From Bacteroidaceae bacterium (GTDB taxonomy: Bacteria; Bacteroidota; Bacteroidia; Bacteroidales; Bacteroidaceae), in NCBI GenBank assembly GCA_024698925.1, contig JAILQO010000042.1:1-64000 (forward strand): a stretch of 64,000 nt of DNA, read 5' to 3'. A program made the translations under genes and the position numbers. Within the stretch, counting starts at the first letter, position 1. Every line of letters starts with the position of its first letter. This document shows positions 7,893 through 15,179 of this stretch, piece after piece. The notes under the pieces are model-generated. The model saw nothing but the letters and a program-made list of their open reading frames with translations. It made no database searches and was not told the DNA's origin.

Positions 7893-8477
7893 TTATAGTA
7901 CTTTAATGAGTTCCACATCAAAAATCAATGTGGAATAAGGAGGAATGCTGCTGCCAGCACCATGCTCACCATAGCCTAACAGGTAGGGAATGAAGAAGCG
8001 ATACTTGGCACCTTCCTTCATCAGCTGCACGCCTTCTGTCCATCCGGGAATCACGCCATTGAGGGGGAAGTCTGCAGGTTCACCACGCTTGTAGCTACTG
8101 TCAAAGACGGTTCCGTTAATCAGCGTGCCTTCGTAGTGGCAACGTACCTTATCCGTAGCCTTGGGGCTACGACCTGTACCCTCTGTGAGCACCTGATATT
8201 GCAGTCCGCTCTTCGTAGTGACAACACCTTCCTTCTTGCCATTGGCCTCTAAGAAAGCCTTGCCCTCGGCGATAGCACCTTGAGCCTGCTTGCGAGCCTG
8301 CTGATCGAAATACTCATTGAGCAAAGCCTGTGCCTCGCGATGTGGGATGGCGGGTTCTGCACCTGACAATACGTCGCAGATGCTTTGGGTGAAATCTTGT
8401 ACATTGAAATCCTCGATGCCCATACTCTTCAACTGTTGGCCAATACCGAGACCCAATGCGTAACTAATCTTGTTCAT
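7893..8477 (-). CDS. FKBP-type peptidyl-prolyl isomerase, cytoplasmic (first of three)
   Basis: A 194-residue FklB-like protein without a signal peptide. It starts MNKISYALGLGIGQQLKSMG, the typical opening of the N-terminal dimerisation domain. It ends in an FKBP domain with VRCHYEGTLINGTVFDSSYKRG and SIPPYSTLIFDVELIKVL. As the first gene of the three, it probably derives from the same ancestor as the two exported copies and serves the cytoplasm. The leader from its promoter box is about 70 bases and contains GCACGTGCGCG, a short palindrome of unknown use. Confidence 0.92.
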   Translation of the reverse strand: MNKISYALGLGIGQQLKSMGIEDFNVQDFTQSICDVLSGAEPAIPHREAQALLNEYFDQQARKQAQGAIAEGKAFLEANGKKEGVVTTKSGLQYQVLTEGTGRSPKATDKVRCHYEGTLINGTVFDSSYKRGEPADFPLNGVIPGWTEGVQLMKEGAKYRFFIPYLLGYGEHGAGSSIPPYSTLIFDVELIKVL

Positions 8478-8545
8478 GTGTTAGAATAATGTATATAATA
8501 TAATGTTCACGCACGTGCGCGATGCACAAAAGCGTTTTTCGGCCG

Positions 8546-8553
8546 CAAAGGTA
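8546..8553 (-). promoter_or_regulatory. -7 box of the FKBP operon
   Basis: Minus strand TACCTTTG, matching TAnnTTTG, about 70 bp before the first FKBP start codon. Confidence 0.65.
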
Positions 8554-8638
8554 GTGCTTTTCTTTCATCTTTTGCGCTTTCACTACCTTTTTTTAGCTTT
8601 TTTATCTTCTTTGTTGCTGTTGCTCCATGTTTTTTCGC

Positions 8639-8646
8639 TACTTTTG
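8639..8646 (+). promoter_or_regulatory. -7 box of the sirtuin operon
   Basis: Plus strand TACTTTTG, matching TAnnTTTG, 22 bp before the sirtuin start codon. It is divergent from the FKBP promoter. Confidence 0.6.
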
Positions 8647-8668
8647 CCGTGGAAATAGATGAAAGCGT

Positions 8669-9379
8669 ATGAAAAAGTTAGTTGTTTTAACTGGAGCTGG
8701 CATGTCCGCAGAGAGCGGCATCAGCACTTTCCGTGACTCCGGCGGACTGTGGGAACAGCATCGCGTAGAGGACGTAGCGACCATCGAGGGCTACATCCGC
8801 AATCCACAGTTGGTAATTGACTTTTACAACGAGCGCCGCCGACAGTTACCGACCGTAAAGCCTTGTCGCGGACATGAGTTACTGGCGGCTTTGGAACAGG
8901 ACTTCGACGTGACTATCATCACACAAAACGTGGATGACTTACACGAACGTGCCGGTTCCACCAAGGTTATCCACCTACACGGCGAGTTGATGAAGGCTAC
9001 TTCTTCGCGTAATCCCAACGACCCGTCGCAAATCATCACGCTCGATGCAGACCACATGGACATCAAGATGGGTGATCAAGCCGCTGACGGTAGTCAACTA
9101 CGGCCATTCATCGTCTGGTTCGGCGAGGCTGTTCCTGAGATAGAGCGCGCCGCCGAGATTTCATCTGAAGCAGATATTTACGTGGTCATAGGCACCAGCC
9201 TCAACGTCTATCCGGCAGCAGGCCTCGTACAATTTGTTCCCGACCGTGCCCCTATCTATCTGATTGACCCGAAGGATGTACCTTGGACGGCAGGCCACCG
9301 CTATCGCCACATTAAGAAAGGGGCCTCAGAGGGAATGGAAGAACTGACAAAGATGCTAAAACTCATTGCTTATGACTAA
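8669..9379 (+). CDS. cobB: Sir2-family NAD-dependent deacylase without zinc cysteines
   Basis: A 236-residue sirtuin. NAD-binding motifs GAGMSAESGISTFRDSGGLWE and TQNVDDLHERAGS are present, and HLHGE carries the catalytic histidine. The module after HLHG, which in most sirtuins holds four zinc-binding cysteines, reads LMKATSSRNPNDPSQII and has none. A zinc-free version seems to be the case here. The product removes acyl groups from lysines in the cytoplasm using NAD. Its last codons overlap the start of the nucleoside kinase by 8 bp, so the two are probably translated together. Confidence 0.9.
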   Translation: MKKLVVLTGAGMSAESGISTFRDSGGLWEQHRVEDVATIEGYIRNPQLVIDFYNERRRQLPTVKPCRGHELLAALEQDFDVTIITQNVDDLHERAGSTKVIHLHGELMKATSSRNPNDPSQIITLDADHMDIKMGDQAADGSQLRPFIVWFGEAVPEIERAAEISSEADIYVVIGTSLNVYPAAGLVQFVPDRAPIYLIDPKDVPWTAGHRYRHIKKGASEGMEELTKMLKLIAYD

Positions 9380-10355
9380 ATTGGACGCCGTCATGGAAGA
9401 GCAGCGCCACTGGCAAAAGATTGTGGGGCTGAGTACTGTTCCCGAACTGAATCATGTCATTCGCGATGGACACGTAACTGAGGTGATTCATGTTTCCGAG
9501 GCATTACAAGAACGTAAATTCGCTGCCGTAGCGGACCAAATCCTCAGCTCCGGCTGTCGCATCGTGCTACTGGCAGGCCCCAGTAGCAGCGGCAAGACAA
9601 CCACGAGCAAACGTATCGCTGTACAGTTAGGTGCTGTAGGTCTGCGCCCACGCATGATCTCAATGGACAATTACTTCGTCAACCGCGAGGACACGCCGCG
9701 TGACGAAAAGGGAGACTACGACTACGAGTGCCTGCAGGCTTTGGACGTCGATTTATTCAATGAACATCTGCAAACATTACTGAATGGCGGCTCCGTGTCG
9801 CTGCCTAAATACAATTTCCAGACAGGGCATCGCGAGTCAAGCGGGACGCAGACACAGTTGAGTGAAAAGGAAGTGCTGATCATTGAGGGCATCCATGCAC
9901 TTAACCCAGATTTGACGCCACAGATTCCTCGCTGTCAGAAGTATCAACTTTACGTCTCGGCACTCACCACCATTCAATTAGATGAGCATCACCGCATCTC
10001 CACGTCGGATAACCGACTGCTACGACGCATCATCCGCGATTACAAGTTCCGCGGTTACAGCGCGACCGAGACGATTCGCCGCTGGCCGAGTGTCCGCGCC
10101 GGCGAAGAGAAATGGATATTCCCCTATCAGGAAAACTGCGACCGTATGATCAACAGCGCCTTGCTCTATGAGCTGGCTGTGCTGCGACGCTACGTACTCC
10201 CACTCCTGGAAGAGGTGCCCGAGAGTGAACCCGAATATGAGGAGGCCTTACGTCTAAGACAGCTCGTGGGCTTCTTCGAGCCTATTCCCGACAAACAGAT
10301 ACCGCCCGTCTCACTCCTTCGCGAGTTTCTCGGCGGCAGCAGTTTCCACTATTAG
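9372..10355 (+). CDS. Uridine-kinase-like nucleoside kinase, short form
   Basis: About 327 residues from the ATG at 9372, with an in-frame TTG at 9366. The P-loop LLAGPSSSGKTTTSK lies at about residues 61-75. It is followed by MISMDNYF and LIIEGIHAL, as in the phosphoribulokinase/uridine kinase family. It should phosphorylate a nucleoside with ATP or GTP. Relatives in Bacteroidetes are, as I recall, usually near 550 residues, with a TGS/ThrRS-like N-terminus before the same HRWQ...G-STV linker; here that N-terminus is absent and the linker (HWQKIVGLSTV) begins almost at the start. The overlap with the sirtuin gene shows this is the true 5' end. Confidence 0.85.
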   Translation: MTKLDAVMEEQRHWQKIVGLSTVPELNHVIRDGHVTEVIHVSEALQERKFAAVADQILSSGCRIVLLAGPSSSGKTTTSKRIAVQLGAVGLRPRMISMDNYFVNREDTPRDEKGDYDYECLQALDVDLFNEHLQTLLNGGSVSLPKYNFQTGHRESSGTQTQLSEKEVLIIEGIHALNPDLTPQIPRCQKYQLYVSALTTIQLDEHHRISTSDNRLLRRIIRDYKFRGYSATETIRRWPSVRAGEEKWIFPYQENCDRMINSALLYELAVLRRYVLPLLEEVPESEPEYEEALRLRQLVGFFEPIPDKQIPPVSLLREFLGGSSFHY

Positions 10356-10360
10356 AACAG

Positions 10361-10783
10361 ATGAAAGCAGAGGACTATTCTGACAAACTGGAAGCGCGCG
10401 GCGTGAAGCCGACCTCCACACGCTTGCTTGTCTATCGCGCATTGGCAGAGCATCATCATGCTTTATCACTACGGGAGTTAGACGATGTGCTGGATACGGT
10501 GGACCGTTCTTCCATCTTTCGCACCCTGACACTTCTATTGGAGCACCATCTGGTTCACGTCATTGAGGACGGTACTGGCACTGCCAAGTATGAGGTTTGC
10601 GAAGGAGATGATCACTGCTCACTCAACGATCAACACATCCATTTCTATTGCCAACGCTGTCATCGCACCTACTGTTTCCATACTATACATATTCCTTCCA
10701 TCGAGCTACCCGAGGGCTTTACCATGGAAGGAGTTAACTACTTAGTCAAGGGCATTTGCCCTAACTGTACAAATGAAAAGTAA
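10361..10783 (+). CDS. Fur-family metal-responsive transcriptional regulator
   Basis: A 140-residue Fur-type repressor. The winged helix covers residues about 10-85 (RGVKPTSTRLLVYRALAEHHHALS...VDRSSIFRTLTLLLEHHLV). The metal-binding C-terminus has HFYCQRCHRTYCF and CPNC, giving the two CxxC pairs of the structural zinc site, plus His residues of the sensing site. It could be a Fur, Zur or PerR subtype; the sequence does not decide. It follows the kinase by 5 bp and precedes trkH by 10 bp. Its last residues NEK and stop come from an AATGAAAAGTAA stretch similar to the GTGAAAA repeats. Confidence 0.9.
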   Translation: MKAEDYSDKLEARGVKPTSTRLLVYRALAEHHHALSLRELDDVLDTVDRSSIFRTLTLLLEHHLVHVIEDGTGTAKYEVCEGDDHCSLNDQHIHFYCQRCHRTYCFHTIHIPSIELPEGFTMEGVNYLVKGICPNCTNEK

Positions 10784-10793
10784 AGCATGAAGC

Positions 10794-12251
10794 ATGATTA
10801 ACTGGAAGATTATATGGAAAATCATCGGACATCTGCTCTATCTTGAAGCAGCATTGATGGCGCTATGTTCCCTGATGGCCTTTCTATACGGCGAGGATGA
10901 CTTCTCGGCGTTTCTCATTGCCGTGGTGACCACCATGGCGACAGGCGCTTGCCTGCACTTCATCGGACGTGATTCGACAAACACGATGTCACGCCGCGAC
11001 TCAATACTTGTCGTGACACTTGCCTGGATGATTTTCAGCCTCTTTGGTTCCTTCCCATTTTTACACAGCGGCTATCTCACCAATCTCACAGATGCCTACT
11101 TCGAAACCATGTCTGGTTTCACCACCACAGGTGCTTCGCTGATTGATGACGTAGAACGGTTGCCGCACGCCTTGCTATTCTGGCGCAGTCTGACACAGTG
11201 GATTGGCGGTTTGGGAATCGTCTTCTTCACCATCGCCATTGTACCATCCATGACAGGTGGTAGCGTCAAGGTCTTCTCCGCTGAAGCGACAGGCCCTATG
11301 CGTACAAAAATGCACTCCCGCCTCAGTACGACAGGTCATTGGATCTGGGGTATTTACTTTCTATTGACCGCTGTTTGTGCCCTATTTTTCTTTTTTGAGG
11401 GCATGAGTGGTTTTGATTGTGTCAACTACGCCATGACAGTCACCGCCACGGGTGGCTTTGCCACACACAATGCCAGTACTGGCTATTTTAATAGCACCGC
11501 CATTGACTATACCGCCATTGCCTTCATGTTCCTAAGCGGTACCAGTTTTACCCTGCTTTACCTGACTATCTTCAAGAAAAGATTCAAGGAATTCTTCAAG
11601 AACACAGAATTCAGGCTTTACTGTGGGGTCATCATCGTCTGCACGGCGATGATTATGTTCATTTTGATGCGGAGTTGCCACTATCGCATTGGTGATGCCT
11701 TGCAGTCCAGTCTGTTCCAAGTAGTCTCTTTCCTGACAACGACAGGTGTCTTCAACGATGACGCTGGGCAGTGGCCGCATATCACATGGGTCATCCTCAC
11801 TGTTTGTATGTTTATCGGTGGCTGTTCGAGTTCCACAAGTGGTGGCTTCAAATGCATTCGCTTCGTCATGCTGTGGAATGTCCTTCGCAATGAAATCCGC
11901 CGCATCCTCCACCCCAACGCCGTCCTTCCCGTACGCGTCAATGGAATGATAGCATCCTACGATGGTCAGATACGCCTTTTCGCCTTCTTTACGGCCTATG
12001 TAATGCTCTGCCTAGTTGTGTATTTCATCATGATGATTCTGGGTATTGACAGCACCAACGCCTTCACCATCGCTTTCAGCTGTGCCAGCAACGTAGGTCC
12101 AACGCTAGGTCTTGAAATCGGCCCCACGATGTCATGGAACCATTTACCCTATATCGTTAAATGGTTGCTCTCACTGCTGATGCTCATGGGACGTCTGGAA
12201 ATCCTTTCCGTCCTTGTCCTCTTCACCCGCAGCTTCTGGCGCGACAAATAA
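10794..12251 (+). CDS. trkH: TrkH-family potassium uptake protein
   Basis: A 485-residue membrane protein with about ten or more hydrophobic segments. It shows the repeated pore-loop signatures of the Trk/Ktr family: SGFTTTGASLIDD, TATGGFATHN, TTTGVFND and SCASNVGPTLGL. It forms the potassium-translocating subunit in the cytoplasmic membrane. The partner TrkA is not in this neighbourhood. The gene ends 10 bp from the convergent radical SAM gene, and no terminator is visible between them. Confidence 0.95.
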   Translation: MINWKIIWKIIGHLLYLEAALMALCSLMAFLYGEDDFSAFLIAVVTTMATGACLHFIGRDSTNTMSRRDSILVVTLAWMIFSLFGSFPFLHSGYLTNLTDAYFETMSGFTTTGASLIDDVERLPHALLFWRSLTQWIGGLGIVFFTIAIVPSMTGGSVKVFSAEATGPMRTKMHSRLSTTGHWIWGIYFLLTAVCALFFFFEGMSGFDCVNYAMTVTATGGFATHNASTGYFNSTAIDYTAIAFMFLSGTSFTLLYLTIFKKRFKEFFKNTEFRLYCGVIIVCTAMIMFILMRSCHYRIGDALQSSLFQVVSFLTTTGVFNDDAGQWPHITWVILTVCMFIGGCSSSTSGGFKCIRFVMLWNVLRNEIRRILHPNAVLPVRVNGMIASYDGQIRLFAFFTAYVMLCLVVYFIMMILGIDSTNAFTIAFSCASNVGPTLGLEIGPTMSWNHLPYIVKWLLSLLMLMGRLEILSVLVLFTRSFWRDK

Positions 12252-12261
12252 TAAGGAAGAC

Positions 12262-13041
12262 TTAATAAGCAACCGAACAAGCGAGGCCGAGGCCACGAAC
12301 TTGCTCAGCAATGCCGTCAAGCACTTCTGGAGTAGCCTTGCGTAGCGATGCAACAGGAGTCTCACGGTCAATGGTGTAGATCATCACTTGTTGGGGCTGT
12401 ATTCGCTTCAAAGCTTCCAACCAAGGCTCCACATAGCGTGGCGATGTGTTTTGGACGTCGTTGCCGTTTTCGTCCATTCCACCGAGGAACATCGTCTGAA
12501 TAATCACGTGTCCATTGAAACGGCAGAGGCCATCTACAATAGCTTCGACGTCGTAATGTCCGGTCGGACGATCTACAGCAGTAATGAACGCTTTGTCGGT
12601 GGTGTCCAGCTTCAGAATATTATTATCCACCTTCATGAGGGCATCGTGCACAGCCGGACGAAGGATCTGCGTTGCATTACTCAGCACACTGATGCGCGCT
12701 TCGGGACAATAACGGTCACGCAAAGCCCGTGTATCCTCAATTATTTCGGGAAAGTGGGGATGAAGCGTCGGCTCGCCGTTTCCTGCAAATGTCAACACAT
12801 CAGGACGGGGACCTTCCTGTGCCATCTGCTTGAGGCGTATCTCCAAAGCCGCACGCACTTCTTCGCGTGTCGGCATCTTTGCTTTGGGACGACGCTCGGC
12901 ATTCAAGCCACATTCACAATAAATACAATCAAAAGAACACACCTTGCCATCTGCAGGCAAGAGGTTGATTCCAAGGGAAACGCCCAAACGGCGACTATGT
13001 ACTGGCCCGAAAATGGGTGATGGATAAATGACAGTGGACAT
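12262..13041 (-). CDS. Radical SAM protein of unknown substrate
   Basis: A 259-residue radical SAM enzyme. The N-terminus FGPVHSRRLGVSLGINLLP leads to the cluster motif CSFDCIYCEC (CxxxCxxC, about residues 34-41). It is followed by TFAGNGEPTLHPHF, the glycine-rich SAM site. This is a widespread stand-alone family without an established reaction. No partner enzyme is adjacent; the O-methyltransferase gene ends 9 bp upstream and is probably co-transcribed. The 4Fe-4S cluster predicts an anaerobic lifestyle, in keeping with the group. Confidence 0.9.
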   Translation of the reverse strand: MSTVIYPSPIFGPVHSRRLGVSLGINLLPADGKVCSFDCIYCECGLNAERRPKAKMPTREEVRAALEIRLKQMAQEGPRPDVLTFAGNGEPTLHPHFPEIIEDTRALRDRYCPEARISVLSNATQILRPAVHDALMKVDNNILKLDTTDKAFITAVDRPTGHYDVEAIVDGLCRFNGHVIIQTMFLGGMDENGNDVQNTSPRYVEPWLEALKRIQPQQVMIYTIDRETPVASLRKATPEVLDGIAEQVRGLGLACSVAY

Positions 13042-13050
13042 ATTCTAGAG

Positions 13051-13725
13051 TTATTTCTTACGAATAAGAGTAAGGCCATCTCGTAAGGGTAATATTACCT
13101 TCTCAACACGCGGATCTGCAGCAACAAGATCATTGAAGGCAAGGATGCCATGTAGCTGGGTAGATTTAGCATTTTGCACAGTGCCGGCCAAAGCATCGTC
13201 AGCCACACCGTCCAAGACCTGACCACCCCAAAGTGTATTGTCAGCAAGGATAAAGCCACCGGAGCGCACTTGCGGGAGCACGGCCTCGTAGTAATTCACA
13301 TATTGCCGCTTATCCGCATCGATGAAGACGAGGTCAAAAGGTTGCATCACTCCTAAGCTATGCGACACGTCGCCAAGTAGCGACAAAGCATCACCAATAT
13401 GAAAGGTGACACGGTCAGCCCAAGGGGAGCCTTCTATCCAAGGACGGGTGAAGTCTTCTTGCTCGTCATTGATCTCAATGGTATGAAGCATGGCGCCTGA
13501 CTCCAAAGCACTAGCCATAGCCAAGGCACTATAACCCGTGAATGTTCCAAGTTCCAAGACCAAGCGTGGACGCAACATCTGCACCAACATGCGCAACACC
13601 TGTCCCTGCAGTTGACCACTGGCCATGCGAGGATAGTTCAGATGGAGGTTCGTTGCACGCCAAAGGGCATGCAAGTATGGATGCTCCGACTCGGAATGAG
13701 AAAGGATGTAATCGTCAAGATTCAT
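13051..13725 (-). CDS. Class I SAM-dependent O-methyltransferase
   Basis: A 224-residue methyltransferase of the catechol/caffeoyl-CoA O-methyltransferase family. The SAM motif is LELGTFTGYSALAMASAL (about residues 54-71). The metal site stretch FIDADKRQYVNYYE is followed by ADNTLWGG. The natural substrate in this group is not known. Its start overlaps the end of aroQ by 11 bp, and the radical SAM gene follows, so the three are probably one transcript with the polyprenyl synthase gene upstream. Confidence 0.9.
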   Translation of the reverse strand: MNLDDYILSHSESEHPYLHALWRATNLHLNYPRMASGQLQGQVLRMLVQMLRPRLVLELGTFTGYSALAMASALESGAMLHTIEINDEQEDFTRPWIEGSPWADRVTFHIGDALSLLGDVSHSLGVMQPFDLVFIDADKRQYVNYYEAVLPQVRSGGFILADNTLWGGQVLDGVADDALAGTVQNAKSTQLHGILAFNDLVAADPRVEKVILPLRDGLTLIRKK

Positions 13726-14140
13726 GCAAAAGGGCCTCTAAGGCCAGACGATAGCTGTCCAGACCGAAACCGCAAATCACACCTCGACATGCAGCACTGA
13801 TGAAACTGTGGTGACGGAATTCCTCGCGCTGGTGCACATTGGAGATATGCACCTCAACGACTGGCGCATTGATGGCGCGGATAGCATCGTGAAGCGCCAC
13901 ACTCGTGTGAGTAAAAGCACCCGCATTGAGAATGATGCCGTCAACATCGAAGCCCACCTCATGGAGCTTATCAATGAGGGCACCTTCATGGTTGCTCTGG
14001 AAATAAGAGAGCTCCACAGAGGAATACTGTGTACACAATTCCTTGTAGTAGTCTTCGAAAGAACGGGAGCCATAAACGCCGGGCTCACGGCGACCCAAAA
14101 GATTAAGATTAGGGCCATTGATAATCAGAATCTTCTTCAT
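13715..14140 (-). CDS. aroQ: Type II 3-dehydroquinate dehydratase
   Basis: A 141-residue enzyme of the shikimate pathway that converts 3-dehydroquinate to 3-dehydroshikimate. Family marks are LIINGPNLNLLGRREPGVYG with the catalytic arginine and tyrosine, ILNAGAFTHTSVALHDAI, and EVHISNVHQREEFRHHS. Length is normal. It follows the polyprenyl synthase gene by 3 bp. Shikimate kinase (aroK) is elsewhere in the window at 23272. Confidence 0.96.
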   Translation of the reverse strand: MKKILIINGPNLNLLGRREPGVYGSRSFEDYYKELCTQYSSVELSYFQSNHEGALIDKLHEVGFDVDGIILNAGAFTHTSVALHDAIRAINAPVVEVHISNVHQREEFRHHSFISAACRGVICGFGLDSYRLALEALLHES

Positions 14141-14143
14141 ATC

Positions 14144-15112
14144 TCATAGTTTTCTTTGAACGACATAATCAAGGTAAAGGGCGAGCGAATGAGCCACTGC
14201 CGGGTCTCGTAGATTGGCAAGGAGAGCGAAGGCTTCATCACGCAAGCGCTGCATTTCTGCCTCGGCATAAGCGATGCCACCACTTTGAACGGTGAAATCA
14301 ACCAGTTCTTGAATTTCAAGACGCGACGCCTCAAGCGAACGTACACGCATCGCCAAATGATGATAACGAGCATTAGAACAGTTGTTGACGGCGTGGATTA
14401 CGGGAAGCGTCAATTTGCCTTCCTGCATATCATTGCCCTTAGGCTTGCCGACATTCAGACTTTCATCGAAATCGAAGATATCATCCCGTAGCTGGAAGCA
14501 GAGCCCGACCAGATGTGCAAAACGTTCAAGCCGCTGTATCGTGGCACTATCGGCGCCCCCAAGAAGAGCTCCCGCAAAAGCGCAAGTCTCAAAGAGCGCT
14601 GCTGTTTTCTTGGTGATAACCTCATAGTAAGCCTGCTCGCTGAAAACTGTGCTATGCGTATTATTCAATTGCAACAATTCTCCGTCGGCCAGAGTCTGAC
14701 CGAGTTGAGCAATACGTTCTACGACCTCCAGATGATGAGTCTGCGCGACTTCAGTCAAAGCCTTGGAAGTTATGAAATCTCCAACAAGTACAGCTGCTTT
14801 GTTATCGAAAAGCGCATTGACAGAGCGTTGCCCACGCCGCATATTACTCTCGTCAATCACATCATCGTGCACGAGACTGGCATTGTGCAACATCTCCAAG
14901 CCCGCTGCAGCATGCAACACCTCGTCGGTAACCTGTCCGCCCTCACGAGCACAGAGGAGAACCAACGTGGGACGCATCAATTTACCCAACTTACGGGTAA
15001 GATGTGTCAACGCAGCAGCTAAGAGCTCGTTGTCAGATTGCAAAGACGAACGAAACAAGACCTTGTAACGCTCCAACTCAGCTGTGATAGGTTGTTGAAT
15101 TTCTTCTAACAT
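14144..15112 (-). CDS. Polyprenyl diphosphate synthase
   Basis: A 322-residue trans-prenyltransferase from the ATG at 15112 (MLEEIQQPITAEL); a longer in-frame start at 15157 would run through the promoter palindrome and is rejected. Both aspartate-rich motifs are present: LVHDDVIDES and QLRDDIFDFDE. The product extends isoprenoid chains, probably for menaquinone; the exact chain length cannot be read. The promoter box ends about 4 bp before the start codon, so the leader must be very short. It heads the aroQ, methyltransferase and radical SAM run. Confidence 0.92.
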   Translation of the reverse strand: MLEEIQQPITAELERYKVLFRSSLQSDNELLAAALTHLTRKLGKLMRPTLVLLCAREGGQVTDEVLHAAAGLEMLHNASLVHDDVIDESNMRRGQRSVNALFDNKAAVLVGDFITSKALTEVAQTHHLEVVERIAQLGQTLADGELLQLNNTHSTVFSEQAYYEVITKKTAALFETCAFAGALLGGADSATIQRLERFAHLVGLCFQLRDDIFDFDESLNVGKPKGNDMQEGKLTLPVIHAVNNCSNARYHHLAMRVRSLEASRLEIQELVDFTVQSGGIAYAEAEMQRLRDEAFALLANLRDPAVAHSLALYLDYVVQRKL

Positions 15113-15115
15113 GGT

Positions 15116-15176
15116 GCAAAGATAAGTTATTTTTATGAAACAGCGCTGCAGTTTCACAAAAATATGCTATCTTTGC
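15116..15176. promoter_or_regulatory. Symmetric divergent promoter palindrome
   Basis: Arms 15116-15141 and 15151-15176 are inverted copies matching at 22 of 26 positions around a 9-base centre (AGCGCTGCA). Each outer edge carries TATCTTTGC, a TAnnTTTG box: one drives the polyprenyl synthase gene leftward, the other drives polA rightward. The whole gap between the two start codons is 67 bp. Confidence 0.8.
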
Positions 15177-15179
15177 CGC

